The notes under the pieces were generated by a model. That model did no database searches. It was given only the letters and a program-made list of their open reading frames with translations, and was not told where the DNA came from. From Dysgonomonas sp. Marseille-P4361 (lineage in GTDB: Bacteria; Bacteroidota; Bacteroidia; Bacteroidales; Dysgonomonadaceae), in assembly GCF_900343125.1 (NCBI RefSeq), contig NZ_OPYL01000004.1:186001-250000 (forward strand): a stretch of 64,000 nucleotides of DNA. The letters run 5' to 3'. Of this stretch, positions 54,415 through 63,404 are shown in pieces; position 1 is the stretch's first letter, and each line of letters begins with the position of its first letter. A program made the position numbers and the translations under genes.

Positions 54415-55131
54415 ATGAAGAAAAGTAAATTACTTTTAACCCTACTCATGGCCACCCTTTTTGTTGGATTCACTTCTTGTGACAACGACGACGATGAGAT
54501 AAACCTAAAAGTTGAACAAAATGAAGTCAACATAGAAGTAGGAGAAAAAGCTGTAGTTAAAATTACTGAAGGAAATGGAGATTACAAAGCAATCGTAACT
54601 GATGAAGAAGTTGCTACTGCAGAAACGAAAGAAAGTGAAATCATAATCTCAGCTCTAGCAGAAGGAAGTACAACTGTTACAGTAACTGACAAAGAAGGTA
54701 AAAGTGCAACTATTACAGTTAATGTGGTTGGCATAGTTGGAACATGGAACCTAGACGAAACTAAACTAGCTGTAGAAGTTGAAGCTAACGAGGAAACTGC
54801 AGAGAAAATTAAAACAGAGTTAGCTAGCAACAACTTTAAGTCTATCGAATTGAATGACGACAAAACATTCAAAATGACAAAAGAAGGCGAAGAAGGTACT
54901 GAAAACACGGTAAGTGGAACTTATATTTATGTTGACAAAATATTGACTCTAGCCATTACTGAAGAAGGTCAAGAAGCTGAAACTATATCTATGACTATTA
55001 CTGAAGTTACAAAAACATCTATTAAATTAAATTACGACCAAACTGAATCTTTTCAAACTAAATATCCAGAAGGAGAAGTTACAAAAGCTTTGGTCACATT
55101 AGAGCTTACAGCAGCAGCTAGTCAAGAATAA
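54415..55131 (+). CDS. Ig-like-domain lipoprotein with lipocalin-like C-terminus
   Basis: From the ATG at 54415 a 238-residue lipoprotein (MKKSKLLLTLLMATLFVGF, TSC at about 22) with an acidic start DNDDDE, the Bacteroidetes surface-export type of tail. Residues about 30-105 look like a Big_2 Ig-like domain (LKVEQNEVNIEVGEKAVVKI, GSTTVTVTDKEGKSATITVNV). Residues about 110-238 resemble the lipocalin-like domain (GTWNLDETKLAVEV...). Function unknown. The ATG at 54403 adds MISI and gives the same signal. Confidence 0.75.
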   Translation: MKKSKLLLTLLMATLFVGFTSCDNDDDEINLKVEQNEVNIEVGEKAVVKITEGNGDYKAIVTDEEVATAETKESEIIISALAEGSTTVTVTDKEGKSATITVNVVGIVGTWNLDETKLAVEVEANEETAEKIKTELASNNFKSIELNDDKTFKMTKEGEEGTENTVSGTYIYVDKILTLAITEEGQEAETISMTITEVTKTSIKLNYDQTESFQTKYPEGEVTKALVTLELTAAASQE

Positions 55132-55173
55132 GACATATCCTATCGCAAAAAGATATAACTCTTATCAGAGACC

Positions 55174-55213
55174 AAACAAATCAGGGTGGAAATATTTCTA
55201 CCCTGATTTGTTT
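55174..55213 (+). terminator. Terminator of the Ig-like lipoprotein gene
   Basis: Nineteen-base stem (55174-55192 with 55195-55213), one wobble, two-base loop, ending in a T-rich stretch. Confidence 0.92.
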
Positions 55214-55560
55214 TATACAATATCCCTACGGCACTTCACAATAGAATAAAGTTATACGATTTAAGAGAGAGAAAACATCCATATTTTATCTTCAGATCTA
55301 CAGGAGTCTATATTATTTTACTTAAAATGTGTAAATAAATTAACTATTATAAAAAAATAGTAGACCAATTCAACTCCATAATAAATATTATGCTTACATT
55401 TGCCTAGCATTAGAGTTCTTACAGTGTATTGATTAAATTTTTCTGTTCAAGTCATTTTCCCTTATTGGTAACCTTTCTTGTCTAGTTTTTTTTATCCTTC
55501 CTACTTTATTTACATCTTCTGCAAAAAGTATTATAATTTTTACAATTTTATTTTTTTACA
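55214..55560 (+). promoter_or_regulatory. Long T-rich leader and promoter of the RRM gene
   Basis: About 345 bases with no gene. TACATTTG (55395-55402) is a candidate -7 box; the transcript would have a leader of roughly 150 bases, very rich in pyrimidines (several runs of T between 55440 and 55560). Such leaders are frequent before cold-induced or self-regulated RNA-binding genes. Confidence 0.5.
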
Positions 55561-55878
55561 ATGAACATTTTTATTGCAGGGTTGAGCTACAGCATCAACG
55601 ACAATGATTTAAGAGATTTATTCAGCGAATATGGTGAAATCTCTTCAGCAAAAGTTATTATGGACAAAGCTACAGGTCGTTCTAAAGGTTACGGATTTGT
55701 TGAACTAGAAGACAATGCAGCTGCACAAAAAGCTATTGACGAATTAAACGGTGCTGAATATGATGGCAGAACTATCTCTGTATCAGAAGCTCGTCCACGC
55801 ACAGAAGGCGATCGCCCTCGTAGAAACTTCGATAACAACAGAGGTGGAAACGGTGGTTTCAGAAGACGTGAATATTAA
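55561..55878 (+). CDS. RNA-binding protein with one RRM domain
   Basis: A 105-residue protein: RNP2 NIFIAGLSY at 2-10, RNP1 KGYGFVELE at about 43-51, then an Arg/Gly-rich tail (RPRRNFDNNRGGNGGFRRREY). It has the layout of bacterial RRM proteins (cyanobacterial Rbp, Bacteroidetes RbpB). Expected to bind single-stranded RNA. The terminator behind it is also used by copA. Confidence 0.95.
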   Translation: MNIFIAGLSYSINDNDLRDLFSEYGEISSAKVIMDKATGRSKGYGFVELEDNAAAQKAIDELNGAEYDGRTISVSEARPRTEGDRPRRNFDNNRGGNGGFRRREY

Positions 55879-55898
55879 TAAATATTTCCAGATATCGA

Positions 55899-55932
55899 AA
55901 AAGAGGATGGTTTTATAAAACCATCCTCTTTT
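55899..55932. terminator. Bidirectional terminator RRM gene / copA
   Basis: Perfect palindrome, AAAAGAGGATGGTTTT (55899-55914) with AAAACCATCCTCTTTT (55917-55932), two-base loop, T-runs on both strands. Confidence 0.93.
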
Positions 55933-55952
55933 ATTTTCATATGAATCCAAAC

Positions 55953-58253
55953 CTAGATTTTCTTTATTTTTAGCAACAAACTATTCGTAACAACGCTTAC
56001 CGAACTTAAAGCCATTGCAGCTCCTGCAATCATCGGATTCAACAAAAAACCATTTATCGGATAGAGGATTCCTGCAGCTATAGGTACACCTATTATATTA
56101 TAGATAAAGGCCCAGAATAAATTCTGTTTAATTGTTTTGACCGTTTCTTTAGATAGTTTCACAGCTTGAGAAAGTTTATTCAAGTCGGAAGAGATTATTG
56201 TAATCTGCGCCACATCCATTGCTATATCACTCCCTTTCCCCATTGCCACACTAACATCTGCAACAGCCAAAGCACCACTATCGTTAATACCATCCCCTAC
56301 CATAATAACTACTTCACCTTGCTTTTGCAGTTCTTTGATAAAGTCTGTTTTCTCTGCCGGAAGAATACCAGCTTTTATTCGTTCTGAATCTATCCCCACC
56401 TGATTAGCTATAAGTTTTGCTGATCTATTGCTATCACCTGTCAACATATACACCTTTAACCCCATAGATTTTAGTTTATCAATGGCTTCAAGCGATGTAC
56501 TCTTTACTGTATCTGTTATTGCAATTATTGCCAAAAGTTTTTGTTCGTCAGCAAACAGAGCAATACTATTCGAATTATTAATTTCTTTATCAATCCAAAC
56601 CCTTTCTTCATCAGATAATAATATTCCTTGCTCTTCCAAAAGTTTCAAATTACCGATAAAATATTGCCTCCCATCGATTACCCCTACTACTCCTCTACCC
56701 GTCAAAGCTTTCACTTCTACACCTTCTAACAAACGAGCATTTTCTTTTACATATTGCTTTACCGCATTAGCCAAAGGGTGTTCAGAGTATGCTTCGATAG
56801 TATATAAAACATCATACAATACATCCGAGGGCTGCACAACCCAATTCATATTAGTTACATGAGGTTTACCTTCTGTAATAGTCCCGGTCTTATCCAAAAC
56901 TACAGCTGTAGCTTTTTGAGCTTTCTCTAATGCTTCAGCACCTTTTATAAGAATTCCGTTTGTAGCACCTTTACCAATTCCCACCATTATAGCAGTAGGA
57001 GTAGCCAATCCTAAAGCACAAGGACATGCAATTACCAAAACCGTAACCATTGACAACAAACCCTGAGTAAAACCATTTTCTCCTCCCAAGAAAAACCAAG
57101 CGAAGAATGTTATTATAGCAATTGCACCAATAACCGGAATAAATATACTGGATACCTTATCTACCGTTTTTTGGATCGGAGCCTGACTTCCTTGAGCTTC
57201 TTGCACCATTCTTATTATCTGACCTAGCAAGGTATTCGCTCCAATCCTATTTGCTATGAAGTGAAAACTGCCAGTCTGATTAATAGTTCCGGCAAAGACT
57301 TTTTCTTTTTCCTTTTTCTCTACAGCAATAGGCTCTCCACTTATCATACTTTCGTCAACAAACGAACTACCTTTGCTTATAATCCCATCTACAGGAATTT
57401 TATCTCCGGGCTTAACGACTATCTCATCCCCTATCTGAATATTTTCGATCGGAACATCAACAAAAACTCCATTCTTTACAACCAATGCTGTTTTGGGTTG
57501 CAATCCCATCAACTCTTTAATTGCCGTTGTCGTACTACGCTTAGCTTTTTCCTCCATATAGCGCCCCAACAGGACAAAAGCAATAACAACACCCGACACT
57601 TCGAAATAAACATGCGGTTCTAATCCTCGTTGCTCCCAAAAAGATAGAACTAACGTATTAAACACACTAAACAAATATGCTGTCCCCGTACTCAATGCGA
57701 CGAGAGTATCCATATTTGTTGACAGATGCTTTGCCTGTCGCCATGCTACAACAAAAAACTGTCTTCCAAAAACAAATATTATAGGAGTTGAGAGTGCCCA
57801 CATTATATAATTAGCATACGGCATTGCATGGAAAAACATTGCGATGATAATTAATGGCACCGCAAAAACTAAAGATAGAATACAATTCCATTTCAATTTG
57901 CTTAGCTCTTTGTTTCGCAAGTCTTCGATTTCACCTTTACTCATAGCATCTACTATCAGATTATAGCCTGCATCTTGTACTGCTTTTTGCATTTTATCGG
58001 GAGAAGTGATCGAAGGTAAATATTCTACATACGCAGTAGCATTAGCTAAATTTACAGAAGCTTCTACTACTCCTGGTTGTTTACTTAAAGTAGACTGTAC
58101 ATGAGCAACGCACGAAGCACAAGTCATTCCGGTCACAGGGAAATCTTTTTTTTCGGTCTGTCCTGTAACCGGGATAACCTTAGCATTCAAGTTTATTTTA
58201 CTCGGTTTAGAATTAGTTAATAAGCTTTTTGGTGGTATTTTTGATTTATTCAT
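55953..58253 (-). CDS. copA: Copper-exporting P1B-type ATPase
   Basis: A 766-residue heavy-metal ATPase. A 35-residue polar extension precedes one HMA domain with GMTCASC at 42-48. Then come the membrane helices, the TGE-like SGEP loop (MISGEPIAVEK), the ion-binding CPCALG (near 410), the phosphorylation motif DKTGT (near 452), the HP motif (SEHPLANAV), and GDGIND with MGKGSDIAMDVAQI at the end. CPC indicates a Cu(I) (or Ag) exporter. No copper chaperone or regulator gene is next to it, but a palindrome lies upstream at 58290-58308. Confidence 0.95.
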   Translation of the reverse strand: MNKSKIPPKSLLTNSKPSKINLNAKVIPVTGQTEKKDFPVTGMTCASCVAHVQSTLSKQPGVVEASVNLANATAYVEYLPSITSPDKMQKAVQDAGYNLIVDAMSKGEIEDLRNKELSKLKWNCILSLVFAVPLIIIAMFFHAMPYANYIMWALSTPIIFVFGRQFFVVAWRQAKHLSTNMDTLVALSTGTAYLFSVFNTLVLSFWEQRGLEPHVYFEVSGVVIAFVLLGRYMEEKAKRSTTTAIKELMGLQPKTALVVKNGVFVDVPIENIQIGDEIVVKPGDKIPVDGIISKGSSFVDESMISGEPIAVEKKEKEKVFAGTINQTGSFHFIANRIGANTLLGQIIRMVQEAQGSQAPIQKTVDKVSSIFIPVIGAIAIITFFAWFFLGGENGFTQGLLSMVTVLVIACPCALGLATPTAIMVGIGKGATNGILIKGAEALEKAQKATAVVLDKTGTITEGKPHVTNMNWVVQPSDVLYDVLYTIEAYSEHPLANAVKQYVKENARLLEGVEVKALTGRGVVGVIDGRQYFIGNLKLLEEQGILLSDEERVWIDKEINNSNSIALFADEQKLLAIIAITDTVKSTSLEAIDKLKSMGLKVYMLTGDSNRSAKLIANQVGIDSERIKAGILPAEKTDFIKELQKQGEVVIMVGDGINDSGALAVADVSVAMGKGSDIAMDVAQITIISSDLNKLSQAVKLSKETVKTIKQNLFWAFIYNIIGVPIAAGILYPINGFLLNPMIAGAAMALSSVSVVTNSLLLKIKKI

Positions 58254-58289
58254 TTCTCTATATATTTTGACATCATATAAAGATAAACA

Positions 58290-58308
58290 ATCTTTCGCGA
58301 CAAAAGAT
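58290..58308 (-). promoter_or_regulatory. Palindrome upstream of copA
   Basis: ATCTTT-CGCGACA-AAAGAT at 58290-58308, about 37 bases before the copA start. It could be an operator for a metal regulator; no regulator gene is nearby. Confidence 0.3.
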
Positions 58309-58466
58309 CATTCCTTTTATTCAAAAAAAAATACAAACAAGCTGAACTTTTGACATCTAAACAACCTTTATCTGTATAAAAAAGGTTATTATTGAGGTAT
58401 TAATGAGAATTAATCATTTTATTTGTGTACATTAACTTTTAAACACTAATAAATAAAAATTTATAT

Positions 58467-59804
58467 ATGAAAGTAAACGAATTGCTGCTAGCCCTAGAAG
58501 CTAAACATCCGGGAGAACAAGAGTATCTACAAGCCGTAAAGGAAGTATTGACAACCATCGAGGACGTTTACAACCAACATCCAGAATTCGAGAAAAATAA
58601 AATACTCGAAAGACTTGTTGAACCTGACCGCATCTTCACGTTTCGCGTTACATGGGTAGACGACAGAGGAAACATACAAGTAAATATTGGATACCGTGTG
58701 CAATTCAACAATGCGATTGGTCCCTACAAAGGTGGTATTCGATTTCACTCATCACTGAATATTTCGACTGTAAAATTCCTAGGCTTTGAACAAACATTTA
58801 AAAATGCTCTGACAACCCTTCCGATGGGAGGAGGAAAAGGAGGCTCTGACTTTAGTCCTAGAGGAAAATCGAGTGGCGAAATCATGCGATTTTGCCAAGC
58901 TTTCATGCTTGAACTCTGGAGAAATATTGGTCCAGACACAGACGTACCAGCAGGAGACCTTGGTGTTGGAGCACGCGAAATAGGTTACCTATACGGAATG
59001 TATAAAAAACTAGCCCGCAAAAATACTGGAACTTTCACAGGGAAAGGCTTAGAATATGGAGGTTCTCTTGTCCGCCCTGAAGCAACCGGATTTGGGGCTC
59101 TATATTTCGTTGTCGAAATGCTAAATACTAAAGGAATAGATATAAAAGGGAAGACCGTCGCTATTTCCGGCTTTGGAAATGTAGCTTGGGGTGCTGCTTT
59201 GAAAGCATCTCAACTAGGGGCTAAAGTTGTTACCATATCAGGACCTGATGGCTACATATACGATCCAGACGGTATATCTGGGGAAAAAGTAGACTACATG
59301 CTCGAACTTAGAAGTAGCGGTCTTGATATTGTTGAGCCATATATTGAACAGTATCCTAACTCCGTATTCCATAGAGGGAAAAAACCTTGGGGAGAAAAAG
59401 TAGATATAGCTTTACCTTGTGCCATTCAGAACGAACTAAACAAAGATGATGCAGAACAACTGATTGCAAATGGAGTTCTTTGTGTTGCAGAAGTTTCTAA
59501 TATGGGATGTACAACAGAAGCAACAGATCTTTTCATCGAACATAATATTTTTTATGGACCTGGAAAAGCTGTAAATGCTGGAGGAGTTGCAACATCTGGA
59601 CTAGAGATGAGCCAGAATGCTATGCATATCCAATGGACTGCCGAAGAGGTTGACCAACGCTTACAGTCTATCATGAAAAATATACATGACCAATGTGTAA
59701 AATATGGTAAAACTGAAAATGGATATATTAACTATGCAAAAGGAGCAAATATTGCAGGATTTATGAAAGTTGCACGAGCGATGATAGCCCAAGGTGTAAT
59801 TTAA
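58467..59804 (+). CDS. gdhA: NADP-specific glutamate dehydrogenase
   Basis: A 445-residue hexameric GDH that fixes ammonium onto 2-oxoglutarate. PLPYKGGIRFH-like PYKGGIRFHSSLNISTVKFLGFEQTFKNALT, the glutamate-binding lysine in MGGGKGGSDFSPRGKS, VPAGDLGVGAREIGYLYGMY and the Rossmann loop ISGFGNVAWGAAL are all present. Length typical of small bacterial GdhA. Monocistronic, with a terminator. Confidence 0.96.
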   Translation: MKVNELLLALEAKHPGEQEYLQAVKEVLTTIEDVYNQHPEFEKNKILERLVEPDRIFTFRVTWVDDRGNIQVNIGYRVQFNNAIGPYKGGIRFHSSLNISTVKFLGFEQTFKNALTTLPMGGGKGGSDFSPRGKSSGEIMRFCQAFMLELWRNIGPDTDVPAGDLGVGAREIGYLYGMYKKLARKNTGTFTGKGLEYGGSLVRPEATGFGALYFVVEMLNTKGIDIKGKTVAISGFGNVAWGAALKASQLGAKVVTISGPDGYIYDPDGISGEKVDYMLELRSSGLDIVEPYIEQYPNSVFHRGKKPWGEKVDIALPCAIQNELNKDDAEQLIANGVLCVAEVSNMGCTTEATDLFIEHNIFYGPGKAVNAGGVATSGLEMSQNAMHIQWTAEEVDQRLQSIMKNIHDQCVKYGKTENGYINYAKGANIAGFMKVARAMIAQGVI

Positions 59805-59829
59805 TTTTCACCTTTCATTTCAAAAGATA

Positions 59830-59863
59830 AAATCCCTTAAATATTTAGACATTTAAGGGATTT
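59830..59863 (+). terminator. Terminator of gdhA
   Basis: Perfect 13-base stem AAATCCCTTAAAT/ATTTAAGGGATTT with an 8-base loop, 25 bases after the stop. Confidence 0.88.
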
Positions 59864-59880
59864 CTATGCTATATATAAAT

Positions 59881-59937
59881 AAAGGAAGGTAAAGAAAGGT
59901 AAACGATGAACTTACCTTTAATACAAACTCTTCCTTT
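59881..59937. other. Nested inverted repeat, possible structured RNA
   Basis: Outer arms AAAGGAAG (59881-59888) and CTTCCTTT (59930-59937) enclose inner arms AAAGGTAA (59895-59902) and TTACCTTT (59912-59919). Both are perfect. It lies between the gdhA terminator and the DUF177 promoter, so it belongs to neither gene. Confidence 0.5.
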
Positions 59938-60019
59938 TATATCAGAATATTTAAGTTTACAATCAGAATCTTTGAGTTAAGATTAGAGATAAATTATTTA
60001 TTTATTCAAAAAAACTTTA

Positions 60020-60027
60020 TACCTTTG
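60020..60027 (+). promoter_or_regulatory. -7 element of the DUF177-rpmF operon
   Basis: TACCTTTG, exact match, with TTTA at 59997-60000 19 bases upstream. About 31 bases before the GTG start. Confidence 0.6.
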
Positions 60028-60058
60028 CAGCCATTCTTTTTGAGTTTTTTATCTGAAC

Positions 60059-60637
60059 GTGGCGAAATTTAGTTTATACAACATCCCATTAAGAGGATTA
60101 TCTGAAGGAAAACATGAGTTTGAATACGACTTGGATGACAAGTTCTTTTCTCTCATTGATGATGGTACCGCTGATGTAAAAAGAGGTGCCCTAAAAGTGG
60201 TTGTATCTTTAAAGAAGACTTCAACAACATTTGAATTGAACTTCAACATCAAGGGTTCAGTACAAGTTCCTTGCGACAGATGCTTGGATGACATCGATAT
60301 AGATGTTGAAACCAAGAATAAATTGATTGTTAAGTTTGGAAAAGAATATTCAGAAGAAAGTGATGAGATTGTAATTATTCCGGAAGAAGATGGAGCTATC
60401 AATATAGCTTGGTTCTTATATGAGTTTATTGTATTGAGCCTACCTGCTAAAAAAGTTCATGCTCCGGGAACTTGTAACAAAGCAATGTCATCAAAGTTAA
60501 ATAAGCACAAAGTAAAAAGCAACGATGACGAAGATGATAATTCTGACGAAGAAGACACTTCTTTTGAAGAAGAGGACGCTTCTTTCTCTGATCCTCGTTG
60601 GGACTCTTTGAAAGACTTATCAATGGATGAAAATTAG
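60059..60637 (+). CDS. DUF177 (YceD) family protein
   Basis: A 192-residue protein starting with GTG at 60059 (MAKFSLYNIPLRGLSEGKHEFEY). The core DUF177 part carries FNIKGSVQVPCDRCLDDIDIDVE with its two cysteines. The C-terminus is strongly acidic (DDEDDNSDEED...). In many bacteria yceD lies before rpmF and fabH and is linked to rRNA processing or ribosome assembly; exact role unclear. Operon partner rpmF follows after 51 bases. Confidence 0.85.
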   Translation: MAKFSLYNIPLRGLSEGKHEFEYDLDDKFFSLIDDGTADVKRGALKVVVSLKKTSTTFELNFNIKGSVQVPCDRCLDDIDIDVETKNKLIVKFGKEYSEESDEIVIIPEEDGAINIAWFLYEFIVLSLPAKKVHAPGTCNKAMSSKLNKHKVKSNDDEDDNSDEEDTSFEEEDASFSDPRWDSLKDLSMDEN

Positions 60638-60688
60638 AAAACGTATTTCTAAAATAGATATATAAAAACAACTAAATAAAAAAAAGAG

Positions 60689-60874
60689 ATGGCACATCCG
60701 AAACGAAGACAATCAAAGTCTAGAACAGCTAAAAGAAGAACTCATGACAAAGCAGTAGCACCTACACTAGCTGTATGTTCTAATTGCGGATCATGGCATG
60801 TATTCCACACTGTATGTCCTGAATGCGGACACTATAGAGGAAAATTAGCTATAGAAAAAGGAGCTGCGGTTTAA
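60689..60874 (+). CDS. rpmF: 50S ribosomal protein L32
   Basis: A 61-residue L32: MAHPKRRQSKSRTAKRRTHD, then the zinc-binding CSNCGSWHVFHTVCPECG with four cysteines. Full length. Followed by a terminator hairpin before fabH. Confidence 0.97.
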   Translation: MAHPKRRQSKSRTAKRRTHDKAVAPTLAVCSNCGSWHVFHTVCPECGHYRGKLAIEKGAAV

Positions 60875-60895
60875 TTCGAGCCCAAGATTTAAAAA

Positions 60896-60921
60896 GCCCT
60901 AGACAATAGGGCATTTTTTTT
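60896..60921 (+). terminator. Terminator between rpmF and fabH
   Basis: GCCCTA (60896-60901) pairs with TAGGGC (60907-60912), 5-base loop, followed by a run of T (60914-60921). Only 27 bases remain before fabH, so the hairpin probably attenuates rather than fully ends transcription. Confidence 0.82.
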
Positions 60922-60947
60922 ATTAACCTATACAAAACCACAAAGGT

Positions 60948-61934
60948 ATGATTAGAGCTGCAATCACAGGTGTTAGTGCATACACACCAGAAAAAATACT
61001 AACGAATGCAGATTTTGAAAAAATAGTTGACACTACGGACGAATGGATAATGAGTCGCGTAGGTATCAAAGAACGTCGTGTCTTAGACAAAGGACTAGGT
61101 ACATCTACAATGGCTGCCGAAGCAGTAAAAAGTGTACTCGAAAAAACGAACACTAAGCCAGAAGAAGTAGAAGTTATCATCTTTGCAACTACAACACCTG
61201 ACTATATCTTCCCTTCTACTGCAGCAATGACAGCAGAAGCTTGTGGAATAAAAAATGCATTAGGATTCGATATCCAAGCAGCATGTTCTGGATTCCTTTA
61301 TGCTCTGGAAACAGGTTCTAATTTCGTAAAATCCGGTCAATACAAGAAAGTCCTTGTTGTAGCCGGAGACAAAATGACATCTATCACGAACTACAAGGAT
61401 CGTACAACATGTCCTCTTTTTGGAGATGGAGTCGGAGCAGTTATGCTTGAGCCAACAGAAGAAGAATATGGAGTAATGGACTCGATACTACATGTTGACG
61501 GAGTTGGTATCCCTCACCTGCACATGCATGGAGGAGGATCAGTACACCCTGCATCTCACGAAACAGTAGACAATGACATGCACTATGTTTATCAAGAAGG
61601 ACAAGTTGTTTTTAAACATGCTGTATCTAAGATGGCAGATGTATCTGTAGAGATCATGGAGCGAAATAACCTGACAAAAGACGATGTAAACTGGCTAGTT
61701 CCTCATCAGGCAAACATCCGCATCATCGAAGCTGTAGGAAACCGCATGGGATTATCTGCTGACAAGGTTATGATCAATATCCAAAAATACGGAAACACCA
61801 GTGCAGGTACAATCCCTATCTGTCTTGCTGAATGGGAATCGCAATTAAAGAAAGGAGACAATATCATCCTTACTGCTTTTGGAGCCGGATTCACATGGGG
61901 ATCACTATACTTGAAGTGGGCTTATAATAAATAA
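60948..61934 (+). CDS. fabH: 3-oxoacyl-[acyl-carrier-protein] synthase III
   Basis: A 328-residue initiation condensing enzyme (acetyl-CoA + malonyl-ACP). Catalytic triad: Cys near 114 in [11 protein letters not shown], His near 253 in VPHQANIRI, Asn near 283 in [18 protein letters not shown]-like [11 protein letters not shown] ends the protein. Third gene of yceD-rpmF-fabH. No plsX is seen between them. Confidence 0.95.
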   Translation: MIRAAITGVSAYTPEKILTNADFEKIVDTTDEWIMSRVGIKERRVLDKGLGTSTMAAEAVKSVLEKTNTKPEEVEVIIFATTTPDYIFPSTAAMTAEACGIKNALGFDIQAACSGFLYALETGSNFVKSGQYKKVLVVAGDKMTSITNYKDRTTCPLFGDGVGAVMLEPTEEEYGVMDSILHVDGVGIPHLHMHGGGSVHPASHETVDNDMHYVYQEGQVVFKHAVSKMADVSVEIMERNNLTKDDVNWLVPHQANIRIIEAVGNRMGLSADKVMINIQKYGNTSAGTIPICLAEWESQLKKGDNIILTAFGAGFTWGSLYLKWAYNK

Positions 61935-61954
61935 GAATCAACAAACATATTTTA

Positions 61955-61985
61955 AAGCTGTCTCCTTTTCGAGGCAGCTTTTTTT
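61955..61985 (+). terminator. Terminator of fabH
   Basis: AAGCTGTCTC (61955-61964) pairs with GAGGCAGCTT (61971-61980), one wobble, followed by a T-run. Confidence 0.9.
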
Positions 61986-62073
61986 ATCTAATCTGTACAG
62001 AGAAGCACATCAAAGAATGATCTAATAAAACGTTTTTTACTTATCTTTACCATTCTATAAACAAAAGCCTCTT

Positions 62074-62709
62074 ATGAAAACAGTTACATACTCAGTATTC
62101 TTCACAATTGCCTTTTCTTTTATGTTCTTTAGCTGTAGCAATGAAAATGAGCAAGAAAGAGTATTACGACAAACATATATAGATGTATCGGACTTCACCA
62201 TGTATAAAGGCTCTCCTTCGGGAGGAGTAAAAGTCCAATTTAACAATCTTAAGAAGAAAGAACTTATTGAGAAATACCTATCAGAAGTTTTTAATCCTGA
62301 TGCCTATAAGAATATAACATTACAATTCAACGAAAACAAATTAACTTATCTGGAAAGTGCCAGCGGTAACAGAGGGAAACAAATCATTTCCGATTATGTA
62401 ATAGACAAGGACGGACTACATATAATGGTATTTGACTCCGTAACGAATACTAAAAATCCTAAATTCATAGCTTTGGTAGATGTGAATAGTAATTTCTATC
62501 TGAGAAGCGGACTCATCGGATATACAAACCCTAAATTCTCGTCAGAGCAAACAGATGAGCCCACTGAACCAAGATTTAAACAAGACTCATTAAATGCAGT
62601 TGTTGATATACAAACAGTATTAAATAGATTAGGCTACAACAGCATAGAAGAATTAACCAACCCTACAGACACTATTGTATGGTGCAATGTTATATATCCA
62701 TTCAACTAG
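62074..62709 (+). CDS. Uncharacterised lipoprotein, tandem copy 1
   Basis: A 211-residue lipoprotein (MKTVTYSVFFTIAFSFMFFSC, lipid Cys at 21, then SNENEQE). No known domain. It ends TDTIVWCNVIYPFN, similar to the end of the next gene (KDTLIWCTRSSIFK), so the two look like a diverged tandem pair. A near-consensus -7 box, TATCTTTA (62042-62049), lies 25 bases upstream. Confidence 0.7.
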   Translation: MKTVTYSVFFTIAFSFMFFSCSNENEQERVLRQTYIDVSDFTMYKGSPSGGVKVQFNNLKKKELIEKYLSEVFNPDAYKNITLQFNENKLTYLESASGNRGKQIISDYVIDKDGLHIMVFDSVTNTKNPKFIALVDVNSNFYLRSGLIGYTNPKFSSEQTDEPTEPRFKQDSLNAVVDIQTVLNRLGYNSIEELTNPTDTIVWCNVIYPFN

Positions 62710-62721
62710 AAATCATCAGAT

Positions 62722-63291
62722 ATGAATTATTTTAAATATACTTTAATCTCAATAATACTGGCTTCTGCAACTTTATTCTCATGCGGAGACGATAAGACTG
62801 AAGGTGGTATACAACACAGAGAATCTACTATAGAATCAACCTTCGGTTATATAGGTTCTTCCTCTGGTGTTAAAGAACTACATCCTGATTCTATAAAAAA
62901 AATACTTGACCGAGTATTTCCAGCTACTTTATTTGAAGAATATGCTGATACCTATTTCATATTTCTCGACGAAATGACAGTTGCCATAGATCAAGGCGAC
63001 TCTCGTCCGGAAATCAATAAATATATTTTTGAGAATGGTTCGTTATACCTCATAAATAACGACACTCCGGTATATTATGGAGAAGGTGACACCAATGAGC
63101 TAAAAATTCGCCAACATTATGTAGCATACAAAAGAGATGGTGAGAAATCCTTTACAACGAAACAAATTACGCCACGAAAAGAAGTTAGCGAAGAAGATGC
63201 TGCAACTGAAACACCTTTTTTATCAATAGAAAATATAAAATCGTCTAAAGACACTTTAATCTGGTGTACAAGAAGTTCGATATTCAAATAA
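62722..63291 (+). CDS. Uncharacterised lipoprotein, tandem copy 2
   Basis: A 189-residue lipoprotein (LISIILASATLFSC, lipid Cys near 21, acidic GDDKTEGG tail of the surface-export type). It starts 12 bases after the paralogue at 62074 and shares its C-terminal DTxxWC pattern. Alternating polar/hydrophobic strands suggest a beta-rich fold. No function can be given. Confidence 0.7.
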   Translation: MNYFKYTLISIILASATLFSCGDDKTEGGIQHRESTIESTFGYIGSSSGVKELHPDSIKKILDRVFPATLFEEYADTYFIFLDEMTVAIDQGDSRPEINKYIFENGSLYLINNDTPVYYGEGDTNELKIRQHYVAYKRDGEKSFTTKQITPRKEVSEEDAATETPFLSIENIKSSKDTLIWCTRSSIFK

Positions 63292-63321
63292 AATTTCACT
63301 TTTTTAAGTAAAAATGAAGAG

Positions 63322-63344
63322 GCTCTTTAAATAAGAGCTTTTTT
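63322..63344 (+). terminator. Terminator of the lipoprotein pair
   Basis: GCTCTT (63322-63327) pairs with AAGAGC (63333-63338), followed by TTTTTT. Confidence 0.8.
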
Positions 63345-63372
63345 CATATCATAATGATTCAGAGAAATTACG

Positions 63373-63380
63373 TACCTTTG
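63373..63380 (+). promoter_or_regulatory. -7 element of der
   Basis: TACCTTTG, exact TAnnTTTG match, 24 bases before the der ATG. No clear -33 box. Confidence 0.5.
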
Positions 63381-63404
63381 TAGCAAATTTAGAGAAAATC
63401 ATTT

